The notes below the pieces were generated by a model. It ran no database searches and was not told the origin of the DNA. It saw only the letters and a program-made list of their open reading frames with translations. Made by a program: the position numbers and the translations under genes. This document shows, in pieces, positions 21,772 to 28,625 of a stretch of DNA of 41,737 nt. Origin of the DNA: JBKPCD01 sp046727175 (lineage in GTDB: Bacteria > Acidobacteriota > Vicinamibacteria > Vicinamibacterales > 2-12-FULL-66-21); contig JBKPCD010000151.1 in the NCBI GenBank assembly GCA_046727175.1, forward strand, positions 1 to 41,737, given 5' to 3'. Within the stretch, counting starts at the first letter, position 1; every line of letters starts with the position of its first letter.

Positions 21772-22730
21772 GCGACATCCGGATCGGCACGTCCGGCTGG
21801 AGTTATCCGAAAGGCAAGGGTACGTGGAACGGCATCTTCTATCCGCTGGCGCAGAAATCGAAGGGCCCCAGCCGCAGTAAGGAGAAATTCGACGAGCTCG
21901 CCTTCTACGCCGAGCATTTCAACACGGTCGAGATCAACTCGACATTCTATCGCGTGCCCGCGCCGGAGACTGCTGCCGGCTGGGCGCGACGCACACCCAG
22001 GAACTTCGAGTTCTCGCTGAAGCTCTTTCAGAAGTTCACCCATCCCGAGATGTTCGAGAAGGCGACCGGCGGCGACCCGTTCGATCTGGGCCAGAAGGAC
22101 GTCGACGAGTTTCGCGCAGCAATCGATCCGCTCGCGTCAGCCGGAAAGCTTGGTGCGCTGCTCGCGCAGTTTCCGCCCAGCTTCAAGAACGAGCCGAACT
22201 CGCGCGGGTATCTCGAGTGGCTGCTGGAAGCGTTCAAGGGGTATCTCGTCGCCGTGGAGCTGCGGCACCGAAGCTGGAGCGACGATCCCGCGGAGACGCT
22301 CGAAATCCTGAACACGCTGGGTGCAGCGTGGGCACAGATCGACGAGCCGAAGTTTCGCACGTCGATTCGCCAGAGCCTGATGCCCAACCTGCGCACGTTC
22401 TACTATCTGCGGCTCCACGGCCGCAACGCCGCGCAGTGGTGGAAGCACGACAAGTCCGAGGACCGTTACAACTATCTGTACTCGCCGGACGAACTGGAGC
22501 CGTTTGCGGAGGCGGCGGAAACCGCATCGCGAAAGGTGAGGAAGGCGTATCTCTACACGAACAACCACTTTTCGGCGAAGTCTGTCGCGAACGCAGCGAT
22601 TCTGAAACACCAGCTCGGTCAGCCGGTCCCCGGCGAGTATCCGCAGGCGTTCGTGGAGGCCTACCCGGATCTCGAAGGGATCGTGAAGGTCTTGCCCGAC
22701 CTCCTCACTCCTTCACCGAAGCCTTCTTGA
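21768..22730 (+). CDS. DUF72 family protein (YecE-like)
   Basis: A 320-residue TIM-barrel-like DUF72 protein. Family features include the N-terminal IRIGTSGWSYP, FYAEHFNTVEINSTFYRVP and FEFSLKLFQKFTHP, and later YYLRLHGRN followed by the YNYLYSPDEL segment. The biochemical role of DUF72 is not established. It overlaps the selenoprotein gene by ATGA, so the two are probably co-translated. Its last 26 bases overlap the 3' end of the convergent cyclophilin gene. Confidence 0.92.
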   Translation: MSDIRIGTSGWSYPKGKGTWNGIFYPLAQKSKGPSRSKEKFDELAFYAEHFNTVEINSTFYRVPAPETAAGWARRTPRNFEFSLKLFQKFTHPEMFEKATGGDPFDLGQKDVDEFRAAIDPLASAGKLGALLAQFPPSFKNEPNSRGYLEWLLEAFKGYLVAVELRHRSWSDDPAETLEILNTLGAAWAQIDEPKFRTSIRQSLMPNLRTFYYLRLHGRNAAQWWKHDKSEDRYNYLYSPDELEPFAEAAETASRKVRKAYLYTNNHFSAKSVANAAILKHQLGQPVPGEYPQAFVEAYPDLEGIVKVLPDLLTPSPKPS

Positions 22731-23307
22731 GGATGTCGGTCTTCTCGATTTTCGCGACGACGTCCATCCCGCTGATTACGCGGCCGAAGACGACGTACTT
22801 GCCGTTCCACTCGGGCGCGGCGCGAAGCGTGATGTAGAACTGACTGTCGGCGTCGGCCGCCGAGCCGGTGTGCGCCATCGCGACGGCGCCACGGACGTGG
22901 GTGCGCTTCTTCGAGAATTCCGCGACGCCAATCGGCTTCCCGCTCCCCTGACGGCCCCACCAGTCGATTTTCGACATGTCGCGCGTCACGGGATCGCCGA
23001 CTTGAATCAGCAGATTCTTCTCGGCGCGGTGGAACCGCAGCCCGTTGTAGAAGTTCCGTTTGACCAGCGCGATGATGTTCGCGACCGTTTTCGGCGCTTC
23101 CTCCGGGTAGGTTTCGAACTCGATCGTCCCCTTCACGGTCTCAAGCACGATGATCGGGCCCGCGCCTGGCGATTTCTGCTGGGCCCGCACCGGCGAGCTC
23201 GCGAGTGCGATCCCGGCGACGAGCGAAACGATAGCGACCGTGCCGCAGGTGCACAGAATGTGGAAGCGCGATCTCCTCGAGGTGCTGTTCACAATTTGCG
23301 GCATCAT
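22705..23307 (-). CDS. Exported peptidyl-prolyl cis-trans isomerase, cyclophilin type
   Basis: A 200-residue cyclophilin with an N-terminal export signal (hydrophobic VAIVSLVAGIALA, cleavage probably after VRA). Core motifs are GTIEFETYPEEAPKTVANI, LRFHRAEKNLLIQVGDP (catalytic Arg after FH), MAHTGSAADADSQFYITL and YVVFGRVISGMDVV. Expected to catalyse prolyl isomerisation in the periplasm. Cys residues in the signal region are not in a lipobox position. The gene ends convergently over the DUF72 gene. Confidence 0.93.
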   Translation of the reverse strand: MMPQIVNSTSRRSRFHILCTCGTVAIVSLVAGIALASSPVRAQQKSPGAGPIIVLETVKGTIEFETYPEEAPKTVANIIALVKRNFYNGLRFHRAEKNLLIQVGDPVTRDMSKIDWWGRQGSGKPIGVAEFSKKRTHVRGAVAMAHTGSAADADSQFYITLRAAPEWNGKYVVFGRVISGMDVVAKIEKTDILKKASVKE

Positions 23308-23317
23308 GTCAGCTTTT

Positions 23318-23470
23318 CTCAGCGCTCGCGGGGCCCCACCGCCTCCACCCCAGCGCGCGCTAGAACGCGCGCCGGGGACCCCGGCCCGCTCGCTTCGCCC
23401 CCGGGGGCGGCGCGGCTACGCCGCGCTTCTCTCCGGCCCCTCGGGCGAGCCGCGGGCGCTCTGTCACGCC
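23318..23470. repeat. GC-rich dispersed element, copy 3, running into nth
   Basis: Includes CCTCCACCCCAGCGCGCGCT, AGAACGCGCGCCGGGGACCC and GCCCCCGGGGGC. It is largely the reverse complement of the 20.3-kb copy. It covers the last 35 or so codons of nth and the gap before the cyclophilin gene. The nth C-terminal tail is therefore encoded by the repeat. Confidence 0.75.
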
Positions 23471-24130
23471 GATTCTGGGACAAAGGTCCGCGAGGACGCA
23501 AGTGCCGCAGAGCGGATAAACGGGACGGCAAACGTTCTGCCCCCAGGTCACCAGATATAGATTGATGATCGGCCACCAGCGACGGTGAGCGGCGCGATAG
23601 AGCGCCTGTTCGGTCTCTTCCGGCGTTCTCGTGTCCACCCATCCAAGCCGGTTCGCGATGCGATGCACGTGCGTATCGACGCAGATATTCTCGCCGCTGC
23701 GATGCGCCAGGATTAGCACCAGATTGGCCGTTTTCCGTCCCACCCCGGGCAGCGTCAGCAGCTCCTCCATCGTCGAGGGCACGTTGCCAGCGAAGCGCGA
23801 GAGGATCTGCTCGCACGTCTTCTTCACGTTGACGGCTTTGTTTCGATAGAAGCTGACGGGATAGATCAGGCGCTGGATCTCGCTCGTGCTCAGATTGGCC
23901 ATCCTCCGCGGCGTCCGGGCGACCTTGAAGAGCCGCCGCGAGGCTTCGGCGGTGACTGCGTCACGCGTTTGCGCCGAGAGCATGGTCGCGATGAGCACCT
24001 GGAACGCGTCTTCCTTCTGCTCCTCCGCAATCTTTTCGACAGCCGGCTGGTCGAGGCCGTCGATGGCTCTGGCGAGGCGGCGCATGATGGCGGGCACGCG
24101 CCCACGTGACCCCGTCGGCTGCGCTCTCAT
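23360..24130 (-). CDS. nth: Endonuclease III (DNA glycosylase/AP lyase)
   Basis: A 256-residue base-excision repair enzyme that removes oxidised pyrimidines. The helix-hairpin-helix LPGVGRKTANLV carries catalytic Lys133, Asp152 lies in CVDTHVHRIANRLGW, and the iron-sulfur cluster ligands are C201, C208, C211 and C217 (Cx6Cx2Cx5C). The start at 24130 overlaps the stop of the dehydrogenase gene (ATGA); a second ATG at 24085 is also possible. The usual protein ends soon after the last cysteine. Here a 35-residue Arg/Gly/Pro/Ala tail follows, encoded by a dispersed repeat element. Confidence 0.95.
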   Translation of the reverse strand: MRAQPTGSRGRVPAIMRRLARAIDGLDQPAVEKIAEEQKEDAFQVLIATMLSAQTRDAVTAEASRRLFKVARTPRRMANLSTSEIQRLIYPVSFYRNKAVNVKKTCEQILSRFAGNVPSTMEELLTLPGVGRKTANLVLILAHRSGENICVDTHVHRIANRLGWVDTRTPEETEQALYRAAHRRWWPIINLYLVTWGQNVCRPVYPLCGTCVLADLCPRIGVTERPRLARGAGEKRGVAAPPPGAKRAGRGPRRAF

Positions 24131-25065
24131 GACGCAACGGGTGTCAGCGGAGAGCGACCGTCGAGCACGGCGAGAACGTTGCGAACGGCAAGCTCCGCCA
24201 TCGCGGTCCGCGTTTCGCGCGTCGCGCTGCCGAGATGCGGCGCCAGGACGATGTTTTCGAACTCGAGAAGGGCCGCCAACACCTCGGGCTCGCGTTCGTA
24301 CACGTCGAGTGCGGCGGCGGCAATCAGGCGTTCCTTGAGGGCCCACGCAAGCGCTTCTTCGTCGACGAGTGGGCCGCGCGCGGTGTTCACCAGAATCGCG
24401 GACCGCTTCATGCGGGCGAGCGCGCGCTTGTCGATCAGGTGCCGGTTGGCGGGCGTCAGTGGCGCATGAATCGAGACCACGTCCGAGGTCACGAGCAACT
24501 CGTCGACGGACATCTCGTCGGATCTTCCCTTCGCGTGGCCTCGCGTCGCGAACACGGCGCGCATGCCGAACGCCGGCGCCTTCTCGGCGACGGCCGTCCC
24601 GATGCGGCCCCGTCCGATGATTCCAAGCTGTTTTCCGCGCAGCTCCATGCCCAGCATGAAATCGAGTGCCCACCCTTTCCACCCGCCATGCCTGACCAGC
24701 CGGTCGCCTTCCGCGATTCGTCGCGCCGCGGCGAGGATCAGTCCCCACGTGAACTCCGCGACCGCTCCCGTCAGCACGTCCGGCGTGTTCGTCACGACGA
24801 TGCCGCGCGCCCTCGCGGCGGCAACGTCGATATTGTCGTAACCAACGGCGATGTTCGCGATGATCCTCAGGTCGTCAGCGGCATCCATCACGTCGGCCGT
24901 CATGTGATCGGTCAGCACGCAGATGACTGCCTGTTTGCCGCGGAGCCGTTGCTTCAGCTCCTCAGGGCCGAGCGGACCGTTTGGGAGGTCGACCTCGCAG
25001 CAAGCCTCGAGCTCCGCAAGAACCGACGAAGGGACCCGGCGAGACAGGAGAACTGACGGTGTCAT
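24127..25065 (-). CDS. D-2-hydroxyacid dehydrogenase (glyoxylate/hydroxypyruvate reductase type)
   Basis: A 312-residue NAD(P)-dependent dehydrogenase. The dinucleotide motif is GIIGRGRIGTAVA, and the catalytic Arg, Glu and His are seen in NTARGPLVDEEAL, DVYEREP and LAPHLGSAT. It belongs to the family that reduces glyoxylate, hydroxypyruvate or related 2-oxo acids. It follows the microcompartment genes in the same direction, after a repeat array, and overlaps nth. It has no encapsulation-like tail, so it may act in the cytosol on the compartment's products; this is inference. The ATG at 25065 lies in the outer end of the array. A longer frame upstream is repeat-derived and rejected. Confidence 0.9.
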   Translation of the reverse strand: MTPSVLLSRRVPSSVLAELEACCEVDLPNGPLGPEELKQRLRGKQAVICVLTDHMTADVMDAADDLRIIANIAVGYDNIDVAAARARGIVVTNTPDVLTGAVAEFTWGLILAAARRIAEGDRLVRHGGWKGWALDFMLGMELRGKQLGIIGRGRIGTAVAEKAPAFGMRAVFATRGHAKGRSDEMSVDELLVTSDVVSIHAPLTPANRHLIDKRALARMKRSAILVNTARGPLVDEEALAWALKERLIAAAALDVYEREPEVLAALLEFENIVLAPHLGSATRETRTAMAELAVRNVLAVLDGRSPLTPVAS

Positions 25066-25235
25066 TGACGATTGTCGATTGCGGATTGCAGATTGACGGA
25101 TTGCGGATTGCCGATTGCGCGGTAGCCACTGACTCTGCAACGATAATCCGCAAGCAACAATCCGCAATCCGTCAATCCGTCAATCCGCAATCAGCAATCC
25201 GTCAATCTGCATTCTACAATCTGCAATCGTCAATG
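25063..25235. repeat. Heptamer-period array with perfect 12-bp terminal inverted repeats
   Basis: Starts CATTGACGATTG (25063-25074) and ends CAATCGTCAATG (25224-25235), perfect inverted ends. The inside runs in 7-bp steps (ATTGCGG, ATTGCAG, ATTGACGG on the left; CAATCCG, CAATCTG on the right), giving a long fold-back. On the minus strand it begins one base after the stop of the 70-residue gene and ends at the dehydrogenase start codon. The left end is identical to that of the array at 8761. Confidence 0.9.
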
Positions 25236-25236
25236 A

Positions 25237-25449
25237 TTAGTGTCCGTGCGACTCGCAGTAGCCGCAGCGATTGCAACGCACCGCGGGCTCGATGAGGCAG
25301 GGCCCTTCCGACTCGGGGAGGGGATATCGGTAGTGGCTCGCGTGACCCATGAACGTGAGTGGCTTCGGCGCCGCGGGATCTGAGGCTGCCCCGCCAAGAT
25401 GCCGCGCAATCGATTCGCGGACGAGGGCTCGAAGTGCGTCCTCGTTCAT
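25237..25449 (-). CDS. Small protein with encapsulation-peptide-like helix and CxxCxxC tail
   Basis: A 70-residue protein of no family I recognise. The N-terminus NEDALRALVRESIARHLG has the spaced hydrophobic/charged pattern of an encapsulation peptide that directs cargo into bacterial microcompartments. A short Ala/Pro linker (about 20-29) follows, then FMGHASHYRYPLPESEGPC and the tail RCNRCGYCESHGH. Its Cys at CxxCxxC and several His could bind Fe-S, Zn or another metal. It overlaps the stop of the first BMC-P gene (ATGA), so it is made together with shell proteins. A small redox or metal-handling cargo protein is the best guess; a structural cap is possible. Confidence 0.78.
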   Translation of the reverse strand: MNEDALRALVRESIARHLGGAASDPAAPKPLTFMGHASHYRYPLPESEGPCLIEPAVRCNRCGYCESHGH

Positions 25450-25724
25450 GGCTCTCCATCGTACGTGATTGTGTCGACGATGCCAATGATTGCGGCATCG
25501 ACAGCAGCGGCCTTACGCCCGAGCGCATCGCCTGCGGCTCTGCCCTCAATCACGACCAGCACCGTTTCGCCGACACCGGCACCGACCGAATCGATCGCAA
25601 GTAGAGCGACGCCGCGCGGCCGGCGATCGAGCGTCAGCGGCTGGACCAGCAGCAGCTTCGCGCCTTCGAGCTTGCGGTTCTTCTGCGTCGAAACGACGGT
25701 TCCGACGACCTGCGCGATTTGCAT
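25446..25724 (-). CDS. BMC-P shell vertex protein (EutN/CcmL family), paralogue 1
   Basis: A 92-residue pentameric shell protein of the EutN/CcmL family, which caps the vertices of microcompartments. The N-terminal MQIAQVVGTVVSTQKNRKLEG, LLLVQPL, AIDSVGAGVGETVLVVIEGRA and the C-terminal AIIGIVDTI are the family pattern. It overlaps the small Cys-rich gene (ATGA) and lies one base from the stop of paralogue 2. Three different BMC-P genes sit in this cluster. Confidence 0.95.
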   Translation of the reverse strand: MQIAQVVGTVVSTQKNRKLEGAKLLLVQPLTLDRRPRGVALLAIDSVGAGVGETVLVVIEGRAAGDALGRKAAAVDAAIIGIVDTITYDGEP

Positions 25725-25725
25725 C

Positions 25726-25992
25726 TCAAGCCATCGTCCAATGATCGACGATGCCGACGATGGTCGCGTCGGCAGGAGGCTCGGCAGGATAGAACGGATA
25801 CGCGGCCTCGCGGCCGCGGACGAAGAACACGTTCTCGCCGACGCCAGCGCCAACCGAGTCCAGCGCGACGAGCGTGCGGCCGCTGGCGGAACCATCGCTC
25901 GCGAGCGGCTGCACGATCAGCAACGTCGTGCCGGCGAGATTCGCGTCCTTGATCGTCGCGACGACTTCCCCGATAACCTTCGCGAGCTGCAC
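25726..25992 (-). CDS. BMC-P shell vertex protein (EutN/CcmL family), paralogue 2
   Basis: An 88-residue EutN/CcmL protein: MQLAKVIGEVVATIKDANLAG, LLIVQPL, ALDSVGAGVGENVFFV and ATIVGIVDHW. It starts with GTG at 25992, directly after a GC-rich dispersed element with a GGGGGACTTCGTCCCCC stem. That stem separates it from paralogue 3 and may lower read-through or shield its start. The loop after VFFV (RGREAAYPFYPAEPPAD) differs from the other two paralogues. Confidence 0.94.
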   Translation of the reverse strand: MQLAKVIGEVVATIKDANLAGTTLLIVQPLASDGSASGRTLVALDSVGAGVGENVFFVRGREAAYPFYPAEPPADATIVGIVDHWTMA

Positions 25993-25996
25993 GTTG

Positions 25997-26097
25997 ATTA
26001 ACCGGGGGACTTCGTCCCCCAGACCTCCTTATACGCTCGCTCGCGGGGACTCCGACGCCCCGCTCCGCTCGTGTGGCTCACTCGCTGTGCTCGTTCG
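25997..26097. repeat. GC-rich dispersed element, copy 4, inside the BMC cluster
   Basis: Shares the stem start ACCGGGGG(A)CTTCG, the CGCTCGCTCGCGGGG piece, GCCCCGCTCCGCTC and CACTCGCTGTGCTCGTTCGT with the element at 20.2-20.4 kb. On the minus strand it begins directly at the stop codon of BMC-P paralogue 3. It splits the otherwise tightly overlapping shell genes. Confidence 0.72.
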
Positions 26098-26370
26098 TCA
26101 GTTGTCCCGTACTTCGATGGTGTCCACGATTCCGACGATGGCCGCGTCGACCGGGCAGTCTTTCATGCCCGACGCCATCCGCGCCGAGCTGCCGCTCACG
26201 ATGAGCACCGTTTCGCCAAAGCCCGCGTCAACCGTATCCACCGCGACGAGATAGTTGCCCTCGGCCTTTCCCTTCGGATCCATCGGGCGCGCGATGAGCA
26301 GCTTGGTGCTGACGAGCCGCTCGTCCTTGCGCGTCGCCACGACGGTGCCGACGATCTTCGCGAGGATCAT
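26098..26370 (-). CDS. BMC-P shell vertex protein (EutN/CcmL family), paralogue 3
   Basis: A 90-residue EutN/CcmL protein: MILAKIVGTVVATRKDERLVS, LLIARPMDPKGKAEG, AVDTVDAGFGETVLIVSGSSARM and AAIVGIVDTIEV. It overlaps the BMC-H stop (ATGA), so hexamer and pentamer proteins are co-translated. The loop SSARMASGMKDCP has a Cys absent from the other two. Confidence 0.95.
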   Translation of the reverse strand: MILAKIVGTVVATRKDERLVSTKLLIARPMDPKGKAEGNYLVAVDTVDAGFGETVLIVSGSSARMASGMKDCPVDAAIVGIVDTIEVRDN

Positions 26371-26660
26371 TTGGCGTTCACAGTCGCCTTTCCAATCGGC
26401 AGCGCATCCTCGAGATTCGCGTGGGGACGCGGAATCACGTGCACGGAGACGAGCTCGCCGACGCGGCGCGCTGCTGCGGCCCCGGCATCGGTCGCCGCCT
26501 TCACCGCCGCGACGTCCCCCCGGACGATTGCCGTCACGTATCCAGCGCCAATCTTCTCCCACCCAACGAGCGTCACTTTGGCCGCCTTGACCATCGCGTC
26601 GGCCGCCTCAATCATCGCGACCAGGCCCTTGGTCTCGACCATGCCGAGCGCCTCTCCCAT
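26367..26660 (-). CDS. BMC-H hexameric shell protein
   Basis: A 97-residue single-BMC-domain protein that forms the facets of the compartment. It reads GMVETKGLVAMIEAADAMVK, then VTLVGWEKIGAGYVTAIVRG with the KIGxG pore-loop pattern of PduA/CcmK types, then AGAAAARRVGELVSVHVIPRPH. The start at 26660 has GGGAGG about six bases upstream. It is the only BMC-H gene in the window; no BMC-T is seen. Pore residues KIGAG suggest a small polar opening as in related facet proteins. Confidence 0.97.
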   Translation of the reverse strand: MGEALGMVETKGLVAMIEAADAMVKAAKVTLVGWEKIGAGYVTAIVRGDVAAVKAATDAGAAAARRVGELVSVHVIPRPHANLEDALPIGKATVNAK

Positions 26661-26672
26661 TCGGACCCTCCC

Positions 26673-26808
26673 AGAATTGCAGATTGCTGACTGCTGATTG
26701 CCGAGATACTGACGGAACGTCGCTCGGAAAATCAATCAACAATCTGCAATCCGAACCAGCACTCTGCAATCCGTAAATCAGCATCCGCAATCCGCAATCA
26801 GCAATTCT
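26673..26808. repeat. Heptamer-period inverted array between aldolase and BMC-H genes
   Basis: Ends in AGAATTGC (26673-26680) and GCAATTCT (26801-26808), inverted. The inside runs in 7-bp steps (AGATTGC, TGACTGC, TGATTGC; CAATCTG, CAATCCG, CAATCAG). On the minus strand the aldolase stop TGA (26800-26798) lies within it, so the last few aldolase residues are repeat-encoded. Confidence 0.85.
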
Positions 26809-27664
26809 CCATAAGGTTCTTGACCGCATCTTCGATGAGTTTCGTGAGTTCGCGGTATGTTAGCCGAAGTTCGCCGTCGGGACCCACAGATACCTGGCGA
26901 TCGATCACCGCCGTATCGGGCACGAGTCGTTGACCTGGCGAGACCGGTGCCTGCACCGTCTGGCATGACGCCGGATCCTCCGTTGTGCCGCTACTCGGCT
27001 CCGGACAGATCGGCGCGGGAGCGGCAATCCCGTACATCCCGCGAAGCCCCTGCAGTCTGAACACCTCCTCGCGCGAGAGCAGGCGCTCACCGCCGAGCAG
27101 CCGCGCGACCAGGCTGATCTTCGCGAAGTGCTCGACGGTTTCCATCTTGTAATAGGCGGCGTACAGATCGGCGCCCACCGTGAGCGCGCCGTGATTTGCG
27201 AGCAGCATTCCGTCGTGCGCCTTCACGTATTTCCGAACGGCGTCGGGCAATTCCTTCGTCGACGGAGTGGCGTACTCCGCGATTGGGACACTTCCGAGCG
27301 TGGTCACGACCTCGGCGAGCACGGCCCGATCGAGCGGGATGCCGGCTACCGCAAATCCGGTGGCAATCGGCGGGTGTGCGTGTACGACGGCCTGGACATC
27401 CTGCCGCTGGCGGTAAACCTCGAGGTGCATTTGCATTTCCGAGGAGGGATCGCGTTCGCCGGCCAGCTTCACGCCGTCGAGATCCGTGATGCACATCATC
27501 TCCGGCGTCATGAATCCCTTGGAGACATTTTTCGGCGTCATCAGCAGACGCGTCGCGTCGAGACGAACGCTGATGTTCCCGTCGTTGGACGCCGTGTACC
27601 CGCGCGCGTACAGACGTCGGCCCACTTCGACGATATCGGCACGCAGTTGCGATTCTGTCGGCAT
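26798..27664 (-). CDS. Class II aldolase (fuculose/rhamnulose-phosphate type) with C-terminal encapsulation-like helix
   Basis: A 288-residue zinc aldolase. The catalytic core (1 to about 215) has Glu76 (SSEMQMH), His95 and His97 (VVHAHPP) and His158 (ANHGALTVG), the ligand and base pattern of L-fuculose-1-phosphate and L-rhamnulose-1-phosphate aldolases. These split the sugar phosphate into DHAP and lactaldehyde. A 50-residue Pro/Ser-rich linker follows. The end, LTYRELTKLIEDAVKNLM (268-285), is an amphipathic helix like a C-terminal encapsulation peptide. Together with the adjacent shell genes this marks it as microcompartment cargo. No aldehyde dehydrogenase is found nearby. The final ENC residues come from a repeat array. 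The ATG at 27664 lacks a clear ribosome site. Confidence 0.92.
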   Translation of the reverse strand: MPTESQLRADIVEVGRRLYARGYTASNDGNISVRLDATRLLMTPKNVSKGFMTPEMMCITDLDGVKLAGERDPSSEMQMHLEVYRQRQDVQAVVHAHPPIATGFAVAGIPLDRAVLAEVVTTLGSVPIAEYATPSTKELPDAVRKYVKAHDGMLLANHGALTVGADLYAAYYKMETVEHFAKISLVARLLGGERLLSREEVFRLQGLRGMYGIAAPAPICPEPSSGTTEDPASCQTVQAPVSPGQRLVPDTAVIDRQVSVGPDGELRLTYRELTKLIEDAVKNLMENC

Positions 27665-27683
27665 CGCAATCAGGCCACGCGGC

Positions 27684-27749
27684 CGAGGCACGAGGCAGTA
27701 GGCACGAGGCACGCGCACCAGGCACGAGACACCAGGCACGAGGCACGGC
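27684..27749. repeat. Heptamer-period direct array (AGGCACG type)
   Basis: Seven-bp steps near AGGCACG repeat about nine times between the aldolase start and the stop of the YHS-like gene (27756). All units face one way, so it is a direct array and not a hairpin. On the minus strand it starts a few bases after the YHS-like stop. Confidence 0.75.
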
Positions 27750-27755
27750 GCTGTT

Positions 27756-28004
27756 TTATTCTCCCCGCCACTGCTTCCTGCACTTCTCAGAACAGAAATA
27801 CGCCGTCTCGTTGCCGCTTCGAGCGACCAGAGCCTTCGCAGGCACCACGAACACTCCACAGATCGGATCACGCACGAGCTTGACCGATGGTGGTGGCACT
27901 GAATCCACGCGACGATACCTGGCGCCTTCGAGAATCCCTTTCACCAGCAGCCACAGGGCGCGCACGATGAGCAAAAAGACGATGAAGCGAAGGATCAGCA
28001 TCAT
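27756..28004 (-). CDS. Small membrane protein with YHS/TRASH-like metal-binding C-terminus
   Basis: An 82-residue protein. An N-terminal membrane helix (LILRFIVFLLIVRALWLLVKG) is followed by VRDPICGVFVVP and YFCSEKCRKQW, a three-cysteine pattern close to YHS/TRASH domains that bind metal. The role is unknown; metal sensing or delivery at the membrane is possible. It starts two bases after the TPR gene stop and uses the first of two ATGs. It precedes the microcompartment genes on the same strand, separated by a heptamer array. Confidence 0.75.
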   Translation of the reverse strand: MMLILRFIVFLLIVRALWLLVKGILEGARYRRVDSVPPPSVKLVRDPICGVFVVPAKALVARSGNETAYFCSEKCRKQWRGE

Positions 28005-28006
28005 CC

Positions 28007-28621
28007 TCAATCCGGCGGCTTGCTGTCGGAGCCTGCGCTGCCAACAGTCGGATGCGCGCTGCGGACGCCGTCGAGGGCCTGCTTCGCGGCTCTTGCTTCG
28101 GGTGAGGTGGGCGCGACCTCCAGCACGCGCTGCCATGCCTTGGTGGCCCCTTCGAGGTCCTGCTTGCCGAACGCCCGGACGATTCCCACGTTCAACAGCG
28201 TCTTCGAATGATTCGGATCGATCGCGAGCGAGCGATCGAATTGCGCCAGCGCGCGATCGGGCTGATTCATGTAGTAGTAGCTGATGCCGAGGTCGGTGCT
28301 CGCGTTCACGTTTCGCGGATCCGTCGCGAGCGCTGCCTCGTACCACCGGCTCGCTTCGTCGAAGCGTTCAGCGTCGAAGTACAGGTTGCCGAGCCGCACG
28401 CGCGTTTCCGCGTCGTTCGGGTTGCGTTCGGCCGCTGCGCGAAGCGCCGACGCACGTGATTCGTCGAGGGGTGGCGCGGTCTGCGCCGGCGCGGAGCCCG
28501 ACTGCTGCGTCGTCGGTGACGCCGCCCGCGGCACGACCGCCTGCTGGCTACCGATGATCCATCCGACGAGCACGCCGAAGAAGACGCCGGCTATGCCGAC
28601 GATGAGGGACTCTTTCGACAC
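28007..28621 (-). CDS. Membrane-anchored TPR protein
   Basis: A 204-residue protein. One N-terminal membrane helix (LIVGIAGVFFGVLVGWIIGS), a Pro/Ser/Gln linker, then three or so tetratricopeptide repeats, such as AETRVRLGNLYFDAERFDEASRWYEAAL and ASTDLGISYYYMNQPDRALAQFDRSL. It is similar in plan to the TPR part of cytochrome c maturation factors, but no such genes are near. It probably holds other proteins at the membrane. Confidence 0.83.
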   Translation of the reverse strand: MSKESLIVGIAGVFFGVLVGWIIGSQQAVVPRAASPTTQQSGSAPAQTAPPLDESRASALRAAAERNPNDAETRVRLGNLYFDAERFDEASRWYEAALATDPRNVNASTDLGISYYYMNQPDRALAQFDRSLAIDPNHSKTLLNVGIVRAFGKQDLEGATKAWQRVLEVAPTSPEARAAKQALDGVRSAHPTVGSAGSDSKPPD

Positions 28622-28625
28622 GTTC

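Noticed and set aside
21453..22043. Minus-strand frame over the selenoprotein and DUF72 genes
   Set aside because: No domain; the plus strand has two coupled genes of known families.
24131..24748. Long N-terminal extension of endonuclease III in the same frame
   Set aside because: It is an Arg-rich antisense-like frame shadow of the dehydrogenase gene; the ATGA overlap at 24130 and family length fix the start.
25066..25167. N-terminal extension of the 2-hydroxyacid dehydrogenase through the repeat array
   Set aside because: The extension is heptamer-encoded (NRQSAIRQSAIRN) and absent from the family; the ATG at 25065 begins the true protein.
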